From contig NZ_JAJNDA010000004.1 in NCBI RefSeq assembly GCF_021026295.1, positions 124,001-188,000 of the forward strand: a stretch of 64,000 bases of DNA, read 5' to 3'. Both the position numbers and the translations under genes were made by a program. The DNA is from Actinomycetospora soli (lineage in GTDB: Bacteria; Actinomycetota; Actinomycetes; Mycobacteriales; Pseudonocardiaceae). Positions 25,601-32,014 of the stretch are shown piece after piece. The notes beneath the pieces were generated by a model. It was not told where the DNA came from. It did not search any database and saw only the letters and a program-made list of their open reading frames with translations. Each line of letters starts with the position of its first letter. Position 1 is the stretch's first letter.

Positions 25601-25718
25601 ACGGGACCCCGGGCCGCTGCTGCGGGCCGCGCTCGCCCTCAACGAGACGACCGGCGCGACTCGCGCCGCCGACGCGACCCGCGCCGAGCTCCGTCAGGAA
25701 GGACGCACCGCATGCTGA
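22614..25718 (+). CDS. Class III adenylate/guanylate cyclase fused to NTPase and helical-repeat region
   Basis: 1034 residues. The cyclase domain (about 14-190) keeps the catalytic set: metal Asp21 in FVDLVGFT and Asp65 in KYIGDAVLATFG, base-selecting Asp135, and Asn138 and Arg142 in GDVVNTAARL. An AAA/STAND-type ATPase domain follows (about 205-480). Its P-loop reads PPGVGRTRL, with Arg235 where Lys is usual. The remaining half is alpha-helical and TPR-like. Proteins of this layout are thought to couple a signal sensed by the NTPase to cyclic nucleotide production. The stop overlaps the next start. The exact start (ATG 22614 or GTG 22623) is uncertain. Confidence 0.85.
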   Translation: MWSVTTARLPERRLVHVLFVDLVGFTSLVEELDAEDVAVLQDHYFAQVAGLVAAAGGQVEKYIGDAVLATFGLPVLGPDDAVGAVRAGLAIIDSLAGVESGLGLPSGTLAARVGVHTGEVVVTWGADGSWRLSGDVVNTAARLQAAAEPGTVVVGPETALAVGTVVALEALGEVALKGKAERVAAYRVLGRRVAADPDRDRLRGRDADLARLRSAHRAARGAERLTVLAPPGVGRTRLVEEFRARTPGPVLLARVRREEPVYAPVAALLTAAGVTPEGVAARLARHGHTGTRAEVSARHTGALLRGEPLSGDPQELWASWTAVLDAEGDPGGPTPVWVLDDVHLAGPDLLAFLDHATAAPHRATRLVVTTARPGATAPAGAVLVLDPLSDEEITALVTDRAPDLAAPVVEQVRRAAGGNPLFVVELLRAWEQAGRAGDPVVPSTVRAIYLGQLDALPQPSRTLLGQGSVAGRTLPASALPDLGVTEPAVPLAELTGTGLLTGPHAGVMDPSSYTYRHRLLRDTAYATLPRARRAELHERFAAWLDRRGGRVELVGRHLADAYAEAPALGGRLDRGALAGRAADALSAAGEAALETEPLHAAELFARASDLGVAAGARPEDQARRCLRRAEALRRAGRLPAAMTAFAAVTDADAPGRYATRAAAALGYEDALFDSRLPRAEWGTRAFALLDEALALTPDGEPGLRARLLAAAARAHGYGGDVPTAGALGDEAVALARQADDPGALAYALLARRPTLAAPVALQARLASDSELLAAARAAGDGEREFEALRLRMVDLLELGATTEAAALVEEASALAVRLGRPLHLWYPAMWRATMLLHHGPLDAAAEAVEHFRVEGERWHYGDAGQVHSVQLLTLHTARGTPELALPTLRRVAETVGGRTWVHVAVAAARAGRLDEAAALLRWCSADDFAVLGDDAARAFVLAECAETAALVGDAGAGARLGELLAPWAGLVVVVGSGALCLGAVDHFRGLAARAAGRDPGPLLRAALALNETTGATRAADATRAELRQEGRTAC

Positions 25719-26431
25719 CCGACGTGCAGGCCCGCGAGGCGGTCGCCCGCTGCTGGGGCGCCGTGCTGGAGGCCCTTCCCGACGCCGGGTGGGACCGGCC
25801 GACGCGGTGCGCCGGGTGGTCGCTGCTCGACCTGGCGCGCCACGGCGCGTGGGGCACGTCGATGGAGGCGGACGCGCTGCGGCGCTCCCGGCTCGGCGAG
25901 GCGGGCAGCGGGGAGGGGTCGGAGCCGGCCGGGGACGGGCCGGAGGTGCTGGCGGCGCTGCGGTCGTCGGTGGCCGCGCTCGTGGCGGAGCTCGACCGCG
26001 CGGCGGAGCTCGGCGCCACCGTCGAGATTCCCTTCGGCGCGATCCCGGCGCCGTTCGCACTGCAGGTGTTCACGATGGAGGCCGGCGTGCACGCGGACGA
26101 CGCGCTCACCGCGGTCGGGCGGGACGAGCCGCTCGGCGCGGACGTCGTCACGGCGACCTCGGTCGTGCTCGCGGCCGTGCTCCCGGCGCTCGCCGTTGAG
26201 GTGCCCGCCGCCGGGACCGTGGTGGGGCTGACCGGGCCGACCGTCGACCTGCGGTTCGGCGTGGTCGACGGGGTGTGGCAGGCGGTGGACGGCACACCGA
26301 CGGCGTCGGTGCGGGGCTCGTCGGACACGGCGGTGCTCCGGTTCACGCTGGGCCGGACGGGCGCGGACGACCCGGCGCTGACCGTCGACGAGGGGGCGCG
26401 GGCGTTCAAGGCGTGGTTCCCGGGGCCCTAG
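25712..26431 (+). CDS. Maleylpyruvate isomerase-family (mycothiol-dependent, DinB-like) protein
   Basis: This 239-residue protein has an N-terminal helical domain of the mycothiol-dependent isomerase/DinB type, seen in WDRPTRCAGWSLLDLARHGAW and the later VHADDALTAVG, and a C-terminal sterol-carrier-like beta domain. The reaction is unknown in most members. The ATG overlaps the cyclase stop (ATGCTGA), so the two are translated together. A GGAAGG site lies upstream. Confidence 0.78.
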   Translation: MLTDVQAREAVARCWGAVLEALPDAGWDRPTRCAGWSLLDLARHGAWGTSMEADALRRSRLGEAGSGEGSEPAGDGPEVLAALRSSVAALVAELDRAAELGATVEIPFGAIPAPFALQVFTMEAGVHADDALTAVGRDEPLGADVVTATSVVLAAVLPALAVEVPAAGTVVGLTGPTVDLRFGVVDGVWQAVDGTPTASVRGSSDTAVLRFTLGRTGADDPALTVDEGARAFKAWFPGP

Positions 26432-26446
26432 AGGTGCGTTGCGCCG

Positions 26447-27274
26447 TCAGTACCGGTCGGAGTCCTGACCCGGGAGCGTGCTCACGGGGCGCAGCCACCT
26501 CCGGGCCCGCCACTCGCTGCGGTGGGCGAGCATGACCGCGCCGGGACGCATGCGGCCGAACTCGCGCTGGATCGCGGCGATGCGGTCGAGGACCGGACCG
26601 CGGCCGGACGCGGTGGTCGCGTAGGGCCGCGTCGTGGCGAGGTGGGTGACCCCGGCGCGGACGAGCGCGGCCTCGAGGAAGGCGGCGGACGGGCAGGAGG
26701 CGCCGGGGACGACGACCTCGATCGTCGCGATCCCGTCGCACCGGGTGGTGAGGTGCGGGGCGACGGCCGGCGACGCGGGGACGGTCAGCGCGACCGGTCC
26801 GTGCGCGAGGCGCTCGTCGAGGGACGCGAGGAACTCCTCCGGCGACGGGTGCAGCGCCTCGGCGTCGACGAGCTCCATCAGCCGGGCCCGTGTCGTGAGC
26901 AGCGCCGGCCGCCAGGACGCGGGGCGGCCGAGGCCCCGGCGCACGGCGGCGACCACCTCGGCGTCGGGGTGGAAGCTCAGCGCGTAGCCGGCCCCGGAGC
27001 CGTGGAAGACGGGCGTGCCGAAGGCGACGGCGGTGGCGGCGAGCGACCGGTCGGCGGTGTCGCCGAGCGAGAGCCGGTGGGAGGACCAGTCGGTGCGCCA
27101 GAAGCGGTCGAGCTCGGCCCGCTCGTCCGCGGAGAGCCGCCGGGAGAACACCGCCTCGGCCAGGGCGTGCGCGTCCATCGGCTGCTCCTGCGGGGCGCGG
27201 GGGGCGGTGCGCGTCCGGCGGGGCGTCGTCATGAGGCCGGTGGCCGAGTAGATCGGGTCCGTGGTGACGGGCAT
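26447..27274 (-). CDS. Hypothetical protein, possibly a diverged YrdC/Sua5-like fold
   Basis: This 275-residue protein starts MPVTTDPIYSATG, with GGAGG eight bases upstream of the ATG. The stretches FHPDAEVVAAVRRGLGRPA and GPVALTVPASPAVAPHLT recall the order of motifs in threonylcarbamoyl-AMP synthases. The KGR-type and SANxSG motifs are not intact, so it would not be a functional enzyme of that type. I treat the family link as a weak suggestion. It is convergent with the isomerase-like gene. Confidence 0.6.
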   Translation of the reverse strand: MPVTTDPIYSATGLMTTPRRTRTAPRAPQEQPMDAHALAEAVFSRRLSADERAELDRFWRTDWSSHRLSLGDTADRSLAATAVAFGTPVFHGSGAGYALSFHPDAEVVAAVRRGLGRPASWRPALLTTRARLMELVDAEALHPSPEEFLASLDERLAHGPVALTVPASPAVAPHLTTRCDGIATIEVVVPGASCPSAAFLEAALVRAGVTHLATTRPYATTASGRGPVLDRIAAIQREFGRMRPGAVMLAHRSEWRARRWLRPVSTLPGQDSDRY

Positions 27275-27398
27275 CGCCGGGGCCTCCTGGGGTGGTCGGT
27301 CGCGCTGAGGAGGACCCTGCCCGCCGCGCGGTGATCCGTCCGTCCACCCGGTGACGATCGTTGTGTCAGGGATCCGACACAGCGCCGACGGTGCCGCC

Positions 27399-27452
27399 TT
27401 TCCTGGCACTGGGTGCAAGCAGTGACGCATTGCTCGCACCGGGAGGTGCACC
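27399..27452 (-). repeat. Diverged copy 3 of the interspersed repeat
   Basis: The + strand starts TTTCCTGGCACTGGGTG and aligns without gaps to copy 2, with 31 of 42 identical bases. It lies between the hypothetical gene and the Crp/Fnr gene and runs directly into ACCCGCCGTCAGGAA, a variant of the recurrent palindrome. Confidence 0.75.
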
Positions 27453-27457
27453 CGCCG

Positions 27458-28105
27458 TCAGGAACCCGCCCGCTCCAGCCCCGCCGGGTCCAGCACCGCC
27501 ACACGCCCGCGGCGCAGCTCCAGCAGCCCCTCGGCCGCGACCGTGCGCAGCACCTTGTTCACCGTCGCGCGGCTGGCGCCCGCCAGCGACGCCAGTTCCT
27601 CCTGGGTGAGCGGGATGAGGGTGGGCGTGGACTCCCCGCGGTACTGCCGCTCGAGGTCGGTGAGCCGGCGCAGCACGCGGGTCTCGACCGGCAGGTGCAG
27701 CGCCTCGACGAGCAGGCCCGACAGGCGGCGCACCTGCCCGGCCAACGTCTGCAGCACGAAGGCGTCGGCGCCGGCGTTCGTCCTCCGCAGCCGGTGGAAG
27801 GTGTCCGCGCCGAACGACCACGCCTCGGTCGCCTCCAGCGCCAGGACCGACGCGGACCGGCGCGCACCCGAGTCGATCAGGGCCAGCTCCCCCACCGTCT
27901 CCCCCGGCCCGACGACGGCGAACGTCACCGTGTCGCCCATCGGGGTCGCGGCCCGCACGGCGACGCGACCGGAGTCGATGAGCAGGAACGTGTCGGCCGG
28001 ATCGCCCTCGTGGAAGACGACCTCACGCGGGGAGAAACGCCGTCGCCGCCCGCTGGCGAGCACCTGACGACGGTCCTCGGCCGACATGTCCGCGAGCAGC
28101 TCCAC
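27458..28105 (-). CDS. Crp/Fnr family transcriptional regulator
   Basis: This 215-residue protein has a cyclic-nucleotide-binding-like beta barrel (residues about 1-115; VFHEGDPADTFLLIDSGRVAV, then VGPGETVGELALIDSGARRSASV). A C-terminal winged helix follows, with the recognition segment LTQEELASLAGASRATVNKVL. The barrel keeps GE and RxSA-like residues near the cAMP pocket, so cAMP binding is possible but not certain. It is divergent from trpS with 43 bases between the starts. A class III cyclase gene lies 2 kb away. Confidence 0.9.
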   Translation of the reverse strand: MELLADMSAEDRRQVLASGRRRRFSPREVVFHEGDPADTFLLIDSGRVAVRAATPMGDTVTFAVVGPGETVGELALIDSGARRSASVLALEATEAWSFGADTFHRLRRTNAGADAFVLQTLAGQVRRLSGLLVEALHLPVETRVLRRLTDLERQYRGESTPTLIPLTQEELASLAGASRATVNKVLRTVAAEGLLELRRGRVAVLDPAGLERAGS

Positions 28106-28148
28106 GCCGCGGAACCCTAGTGGGCCCCCAGGGATAGGGTCGGTGATC

Positions 28149-29165
28149 GTGACCGCGCGGAAGACCTCCCTGACCGGCATCAAGCCGACCGGCGAGCCCC
28201 ACCTGGGCAACCTGATCGGGGCCATCGAGCCGGCCATCGAGATGGCGGCGGGCGACTACGAGTCGCTCTACTTCATCGCCGACTACCACGCGCTCACCAC
28301 GGCCCGGGACCCCGAGCAGCTCGCGCACTGGACGCGGTCGGTGGCCGCCACGTGGCTCGCCGCGGGCCTCGACCCGCAGCGCACGGTGTTCTACCGGCAG
28401 TCCGACGTCCCGGAGACCTTCGAGCTGAGCTGGGTCTTCTCCTGCATCACCGGCAAGGGACTGATGAACCGGGCGCACGCCTACAAGGCGGCGCGGGACG
28501 CGAACGTCGCGGCGGGCGACGACCCCGACGCGGGGGTCAACATGGGCCTCTACAACTACCCGATCCTCATGGCCGTCGACATCCTGATCATGGAGGCGCA
28601 CCTGGTGCCGGTCGGGCGCGACCAGCAGCAGCACGTGGAGATCGCCGCCGACATCGCCGGCAGCTACAACCACCTCTACGGCGACCGCGGCTACCGCTTC
28701 CCGGTGCCCGAGGCCGTGATCCCGCCCGAGACGACCGGCCACACGCTGCCGGGGCTCGACGGCCGCAAGATGTCGAAGTCCTACGACAACTACATCCCGC
28801 TGTTCCTGGCGGCGCCGAAGCTGCGCAAGCTGGTGCGGCGGATCCCGACCGACTCGACGCCGGTCGAGGACCCCAAGGACCCGGACTCGTCGGCCGTCTT
28901 CCAGATCCTCGCGCAGTTCGCGCCGGACGACGTGGTCGCCGACACCCGCGCCCGGCTCGAGGCCGGCGGCGTCGGCTGGGGCGAGCTGAAGAACCAGCTC
29001 GCCGACGTGCTCGAGGAGCGCCTCGCGCCCATGCGCGAGCGCTACGAGGCGCTGATGGAGCCGGGCAGCGAGCTCGACGACGCCCTCGCCCAAGGTGGTG
29101 CGATCGCCCGCGAGCGGGCGGCTCGCGTGCTGCGCTCGGTGCGCCACGCCGTCGGGATCAGCTAG
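28149..29165 (+). CDS. trpS: Tryptophanyl-tRNA synthetase
   Basis: This 338-residue class I synthetase charges tRNA-Trp. The HIGH-type motif appears as GEPHLGN (residues about 15-21) and the KMSKS motif is intact in DGRKMSKSYDN. The opening SLTGIKPTGEPHLGNLIGAI differs from the SGIQPTGDLHLGNYLGA form usual for the main actinobacterial enzyme, so this may be a second, auxiliary TrpRS. The GTG at 28149 follows AGGG. A hairpin terminator lies 86 bases after the stop. Confidence 0.92.
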   Translation: MTARKTSLTGIKPTGEPHLGNLIGAIEPAIEMAAGDYESLYFIADYHALTTARDPEQLAHWTRSVAATWLAAGLDPQRTVFYRQSDVPETFELSWVFSCITGKGLMNRAHAYKAARDANVAAGDDPDAGVNMGLYNYPILMAVDILIMEAHLVPVGRDQQQHVEIAADIAGSYNHLYGDRGYRFPVPEAVIPPETTGHTLPGLDGRKMSKSYDNYIPLFLAAPKLRKLVRRIPTDSTPVEDPKDPDSSAVFQILAQFAPDDVVADTRARLEAGGVGWGELKNQLADVLEERLAPMRERYEALMEPGSELDDALAQGGAIARERAARVLRSVRHAVGIS

Positions 29166-29250
29166 CGGGTTCGCGACGGCGGGTCGTCGCCCGACTCGCG
29201 TGGGACGCGGTACCGGTGCCGCCGGTATCGGTTCCCCGACGTGTCCTGCG

Positions 29251-29269
29251 ACGGCCCGCGACGGGCCGT
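29251..29269. terminator. Hairpin between trpS and a convergent small gene
   Basis: ACGGCCCG (29251-29258) and CGGGCCGT (29262-29269) form a perfect 8-bp stem with a CGA loop. Its place between convergent genes suggests it ends transcription from both sides. Confidence 0.65.
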
Positions 29270-29313
29270 GTGCGTCTCGATCGCCGATGGTGACCCGAGG
29301 CCCCCGGAGGTGC

Positions 29314-29595
29314 TCAGCGGACCGACGGGACCTCGTTCATGCCCGAGTCGACGTCCCGCGGCCGGCGCGGGGCGGGCACGTCGTCGATCAGGGAGGCCGG
29401 CGTGTCCGGCACGTGCGGGATCTCGGCGAGCCACATCGCCAGCGGTCCCCGCAGGTCCCGGTCGCGGCCCTGCTCGGCGAGGTCGCCGTCGACGGCGGCA
29501 CCGCGGCGCAGCAACGCCCCCAGGCCGAGGGCGGCCAGGACCGAGACGGCGCACCACACTCCGACGAGAACGGCGACCCAGCTCAGGACCGTCAT
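29314..29595 (-). CDS. Small single-pass membrane protein
   Basis: This 93-residue protein starts MTVLSWVAVLVGVWCAVSV, with one N-terminal membrane helix and a polar tail ending MNEVPSVR. The ATG at 29593-29595 has GGAGG seven bases upstream, which decides the start over longer frames. No known family is recognised. The 240 bases upstream, to the HIT gene, hold no gene. Confidence 0.68.
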   Translation of the reverse strand: MTVLSWVAVLVGVWCAVSVLAALGLGALLRRGAAVDGDLAEQGRDRDLRGPLAMWLAEIPHVPDTPASLIDDVPAPRRPRDVDSGMNEVPSVR

Positions 29596-29835
29596 CTCCC
29601 ACCTCCGTGCGTCGCCGGGCAGTCCGTCGCGGAGGGTGACCGACCGGTAGGTCGACCGTTCCCGTCCGCGCACCGTGACTATCGCAGCACAACCGGTGAT
29701 GAGGGGCTCAAACCACTCGATCGGACGCACAACCTGAGACCGTCGGGCGCGTCGCACCGACCGCTCGGCTCCGTTCAGACCCACACGGGACGCCGGTCGG
29801 CGCCCGGTGTCGACCGACGAACGGATCAATCGGCC

Positions 29836-30276
29836 TCATCCGGTCTCACTCGGTGGGAGATCGCGCAGGGAGGCGCCGATGCGCTCCGCGACCGCCTCGG
29901 CCTCGTCCGTGTCCGGGTAGGGGTGACGGGGGCCGAGGAAGAACCGCAGCCCGTCCTTCGGGCGGCGCGGGATGACGTGCAGGTGCAGGTGCGGGACGGA
30001 CTGGCTGATCACGTTGTTGACCAGCACGAGCGAACCGGGCGCGTCCATCGTCGTCTCCACCGCCCGCTCGAGGCGCTGGGCGAGGGCGAAGAAGCCCGGG
30101 ACCTCGTCGGCGGGGAGCTCGGCGAGGGTCGTCACGTGCCGACGCGGCACCAGGAGGACGTGGCCGGGGAAGACCGGCTTCACGTCGAGGAAGGCGACGG
30201 TGTCCTCGTCGCGGTGGACCTCGTGGGCGGGGGCGTCGCCGGCCACGATCGCGCAGAAGGCACACGGTTTCGGCAC
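29836..30276 (-). CDS. HIT family protein (nucleotide hydrolase/transferase)
   Basis: This 146-residue protein has the histidine triad VPHLHLHVIPR (His96, His98, His100) and an N-terminal CAFCAIVAG zinc-type pair. Members hydrolyse or transfer nucleotidyl groups (AMP-lysine, Ap4A and similar). The GTG at 30274-30276 is the start; it is divergent from the amidotransferase gene. Confidence 0.92.
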   Translation of the reverse strand: MPKPCAFCAIVAGDAPAHEVHRDEDTVAFLDVKPVFPGHVLLVPRRHVTTLAELPADEVPGFFALAQRLERAVETTMDAPGSLVLVNNVISQSVPHLHLHVIPRRPKDGLRFFLGPRHPYPDTDEAEAVAERIGASLRDLPPSETG

Positions 30277-30318
30277 CCGTCCAGGATGGTCACGGCCGCC
30301 GGGCGCGTTGCACCCGGT

Positions 30319-31050
30319 ATGCCTGCCACTCCCCCGACCCTGCTCGTCATCGGTCACGACGCGTCCCCCGAGACCGTGCTGGTGCAGTCCGGCACCCTCG
30401 GGAGCTGGGCGCGCGAGCGGGGCGTCACGGTGATCCCGGCCGTGGCGGGGTCGGAGCTGCCCGACCCGTCCGAGGTCGACGCGGTCGCCGTGCTCGGGTC
30501 GGTGCAGGGCGCGTGGGACGACGCGGTCCCGTGGCTCGCGTCCGAGATCGACTACCTGCACCGCGTGCTCGCCGCGGACGTGCCGATCCTGGGCATCTGC
30601 TTCGGCGGCCAGCTCCTCGCCCGCGTGCTCGGGGGCAGCGCGAACCCGGCCGACGGCCGCCACGAGAACGGGTTCCGCACCATCACGACGTTCTGCGACG
30701 CCATCGACGACGGGCCGTGGATGGAGTTCCACTTCGACTCCTTCACCGCCCCGCCGACCGCCGAGGTCCTCGCCCGGTCCGAGCGCTGCGACCAGGCCTT
30801 CCGCCTCGGCGCCCACCTCGGCGTGCAGTTCCACCCGGAGATCACGCCCGAGGAGTTCGAGATCTGGGCCGGCCGCTGGACCGGCACCCCGCTCGAGGAC
30901 CGCTTCGACGAGCTCGGCATCTCCACGGCGGGTCTGCGTGCCGAGGTCGCGGACCGCGCGGAGTCCTCGCGGGTGCGATCGTGGCGGTTGTTCGACGACT
31001 TCGGGGTGCGGGCGGGACTCGTCCCCACGGACCAGGAGGTTCACGCATGA
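30319..31050 (+). CDS. Class I glutamine amidotransferase
   Basis: This 243-residue protein has catalytic Cys94 in LGICFGGQLL and His172/Glu174 in GVQFHPEIT. It is a stand-alone GATase1 domain, so it acts as a hydrolase or feeds ammonia to an unlinked partner; the substrate is unknown. Its stop overlaps the ATG of the next gene, so the two are co-translated. Confidence 0.9.
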   Translation: MPATPPTLLVIGHDASPETVLVQSGTLGSWARERGVTVIPAVAGSELPDPSEVDAVAVLGSVQGAWDDAVPWLASEIDYLHRVLAADVPILGICFGGQLLARVLGGSANPADGRHENGFRTITTFCDAIDDGPWMEFHFDSFTAPPTAEVLARSERCDQAFRLGAHLGVQFHPEITPEEFEIWAGRWTGTPLEDRFDELGISTAGLRAEVADRAESSRVRSWRLFDDFGVRAGLVPTDQEVHA

Positions 31051-31949
31051 GCGTCCGGCTCGGCATCGGAGCGGCCGTCACCGACGACGAGCCGGCGGTC
31101 GCCACCCGCGACCTCGTCGACGGGTGCGAGCGCCGCGGGATCGACTCGGTGTGGTTCCCCGACCGCGTCGCGGCCCCCGCGATCGAGCCCCTCATGGCGC
31201 TCGCCTGGGCCGCGGGGCGGACCGAGCACCTGAAGCTCGGCACCGGGGTCGTCGTGCTGCCGGGCCGCAACCCCGCCGTCGTCGCCCACCAGCTCGCCTC
31301 ACTGGCCGCCCTCGCCCCGCGGCGGATCCTGCCGGTGTTCGGACTGCAGCCCGCGACGCCAGCCGAGCGGACGATGTACCCCGTCGACGGGAAGCGCGCC
31401 GCGGTGTTCGAGGAAGCGCTGACCGTGGTGCGCCGGCTCCTCACCGAGCCCGTCGTCACCCACCACGGCGACTTCTTCCACCTCGACGAGGCCGTGGTCG
31501 AGCCGCACCCCGTCAAGCCGCTCGACCTGTGGCTCGGCGGCCTCGTCCCCGACGCGCTGCGGCGGGTCGGGCGGCTCGCCGACGGCTGGCTCGCGTCGTT
31601 CGTGACGCCCGCCGAGGCCGGCGCCGCCCGCCGGGTCATCGCCGAGGCCGCCGACGCGGCCGGGCGCGCGGTGGAGGACGACCACTACGGCACGAACCTG
31701 CTCGTCCTCCCCGACGGGGCCACCGAGGACGAGCTCGCCCACGCCCGTGCCGTCACCGCCCGCCGTCGGCTCGACACGGAGGACCCCGGCAAGCTGGTCG
31801 CCGCCGACTGGACCGAGGCGCAGCGGCTGGTCGGCGAGTTCGTCGAGCACGGCATCACCAAGTTCGTGGTGCGCCCGGCCGTGGCCCCGCGGTCGTGGGA
31901 CGGGTTCCTCGACGGGTTCGCCGCCGAACTCGCTCCCCTGCAGACCTGA
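31047..31949 (+). CDS. LLM-class (F420/FMN-dependent) oxidoreductase
   Basis: This 300-residue TIM-barrel protein has the luciferase-like pattern CERRGIDSVWFPDR near residue 30 and LKLGTGVVVLPGRNPAVVAHQLASL near 70. It likely uses F420 or FMN. The ATG at 31047 overlaps the amidotransferase stop. The pairing with an amidotransferase is unusual and gives no clear pathway. Confidence 0.88.
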   Translation: MSVRLGIGAAVTDDEPAVATRDLVDGCERRGIDSVWFPDRVAAPAIEPLMALAWAAGRTEHLKLGTGVVVLPGRNPAVVAHQLASLAALAPRRILPVFGLQPATPAERTMYPVDGKRAAVFEEALTVVRRLLTEPVVTHHGDFFHLDEAVVEPHPVKPLDLWLGGLVPDALRRVGRLADGWLASFVTPAEAGAARRVIAEAADAAGRAVEDDHYGTNLLVLPDGATEDELAHARAVTARRRLDTEDPGKLVAADWTEAQRLVGEFVEHGITKFVVRPAVAPRSWDGFLDGFAAELAPLQT

Positions 31950-32014
31950 GCCGCACAGCGCGGACCCAGGTCGGACATACGTCCTGAACACCCCGCGGAC
32001 GCAGGCTCGTCGCC

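Noticed and set aside
22431-26060. 1209-codon frame antisense to the cyclase gene
   Set aside because: The cyclase frame on the + strand has clear cyclase and P-loop motifs; the antisense is repetitive GC-rich shadow.
31973-31984. Dyad GGAC-ATAC-GTCC before the glycosyltransferase gene
   Set aside because: Arms of four bases are expected often by chance and no adjacent regulator gene supports it.
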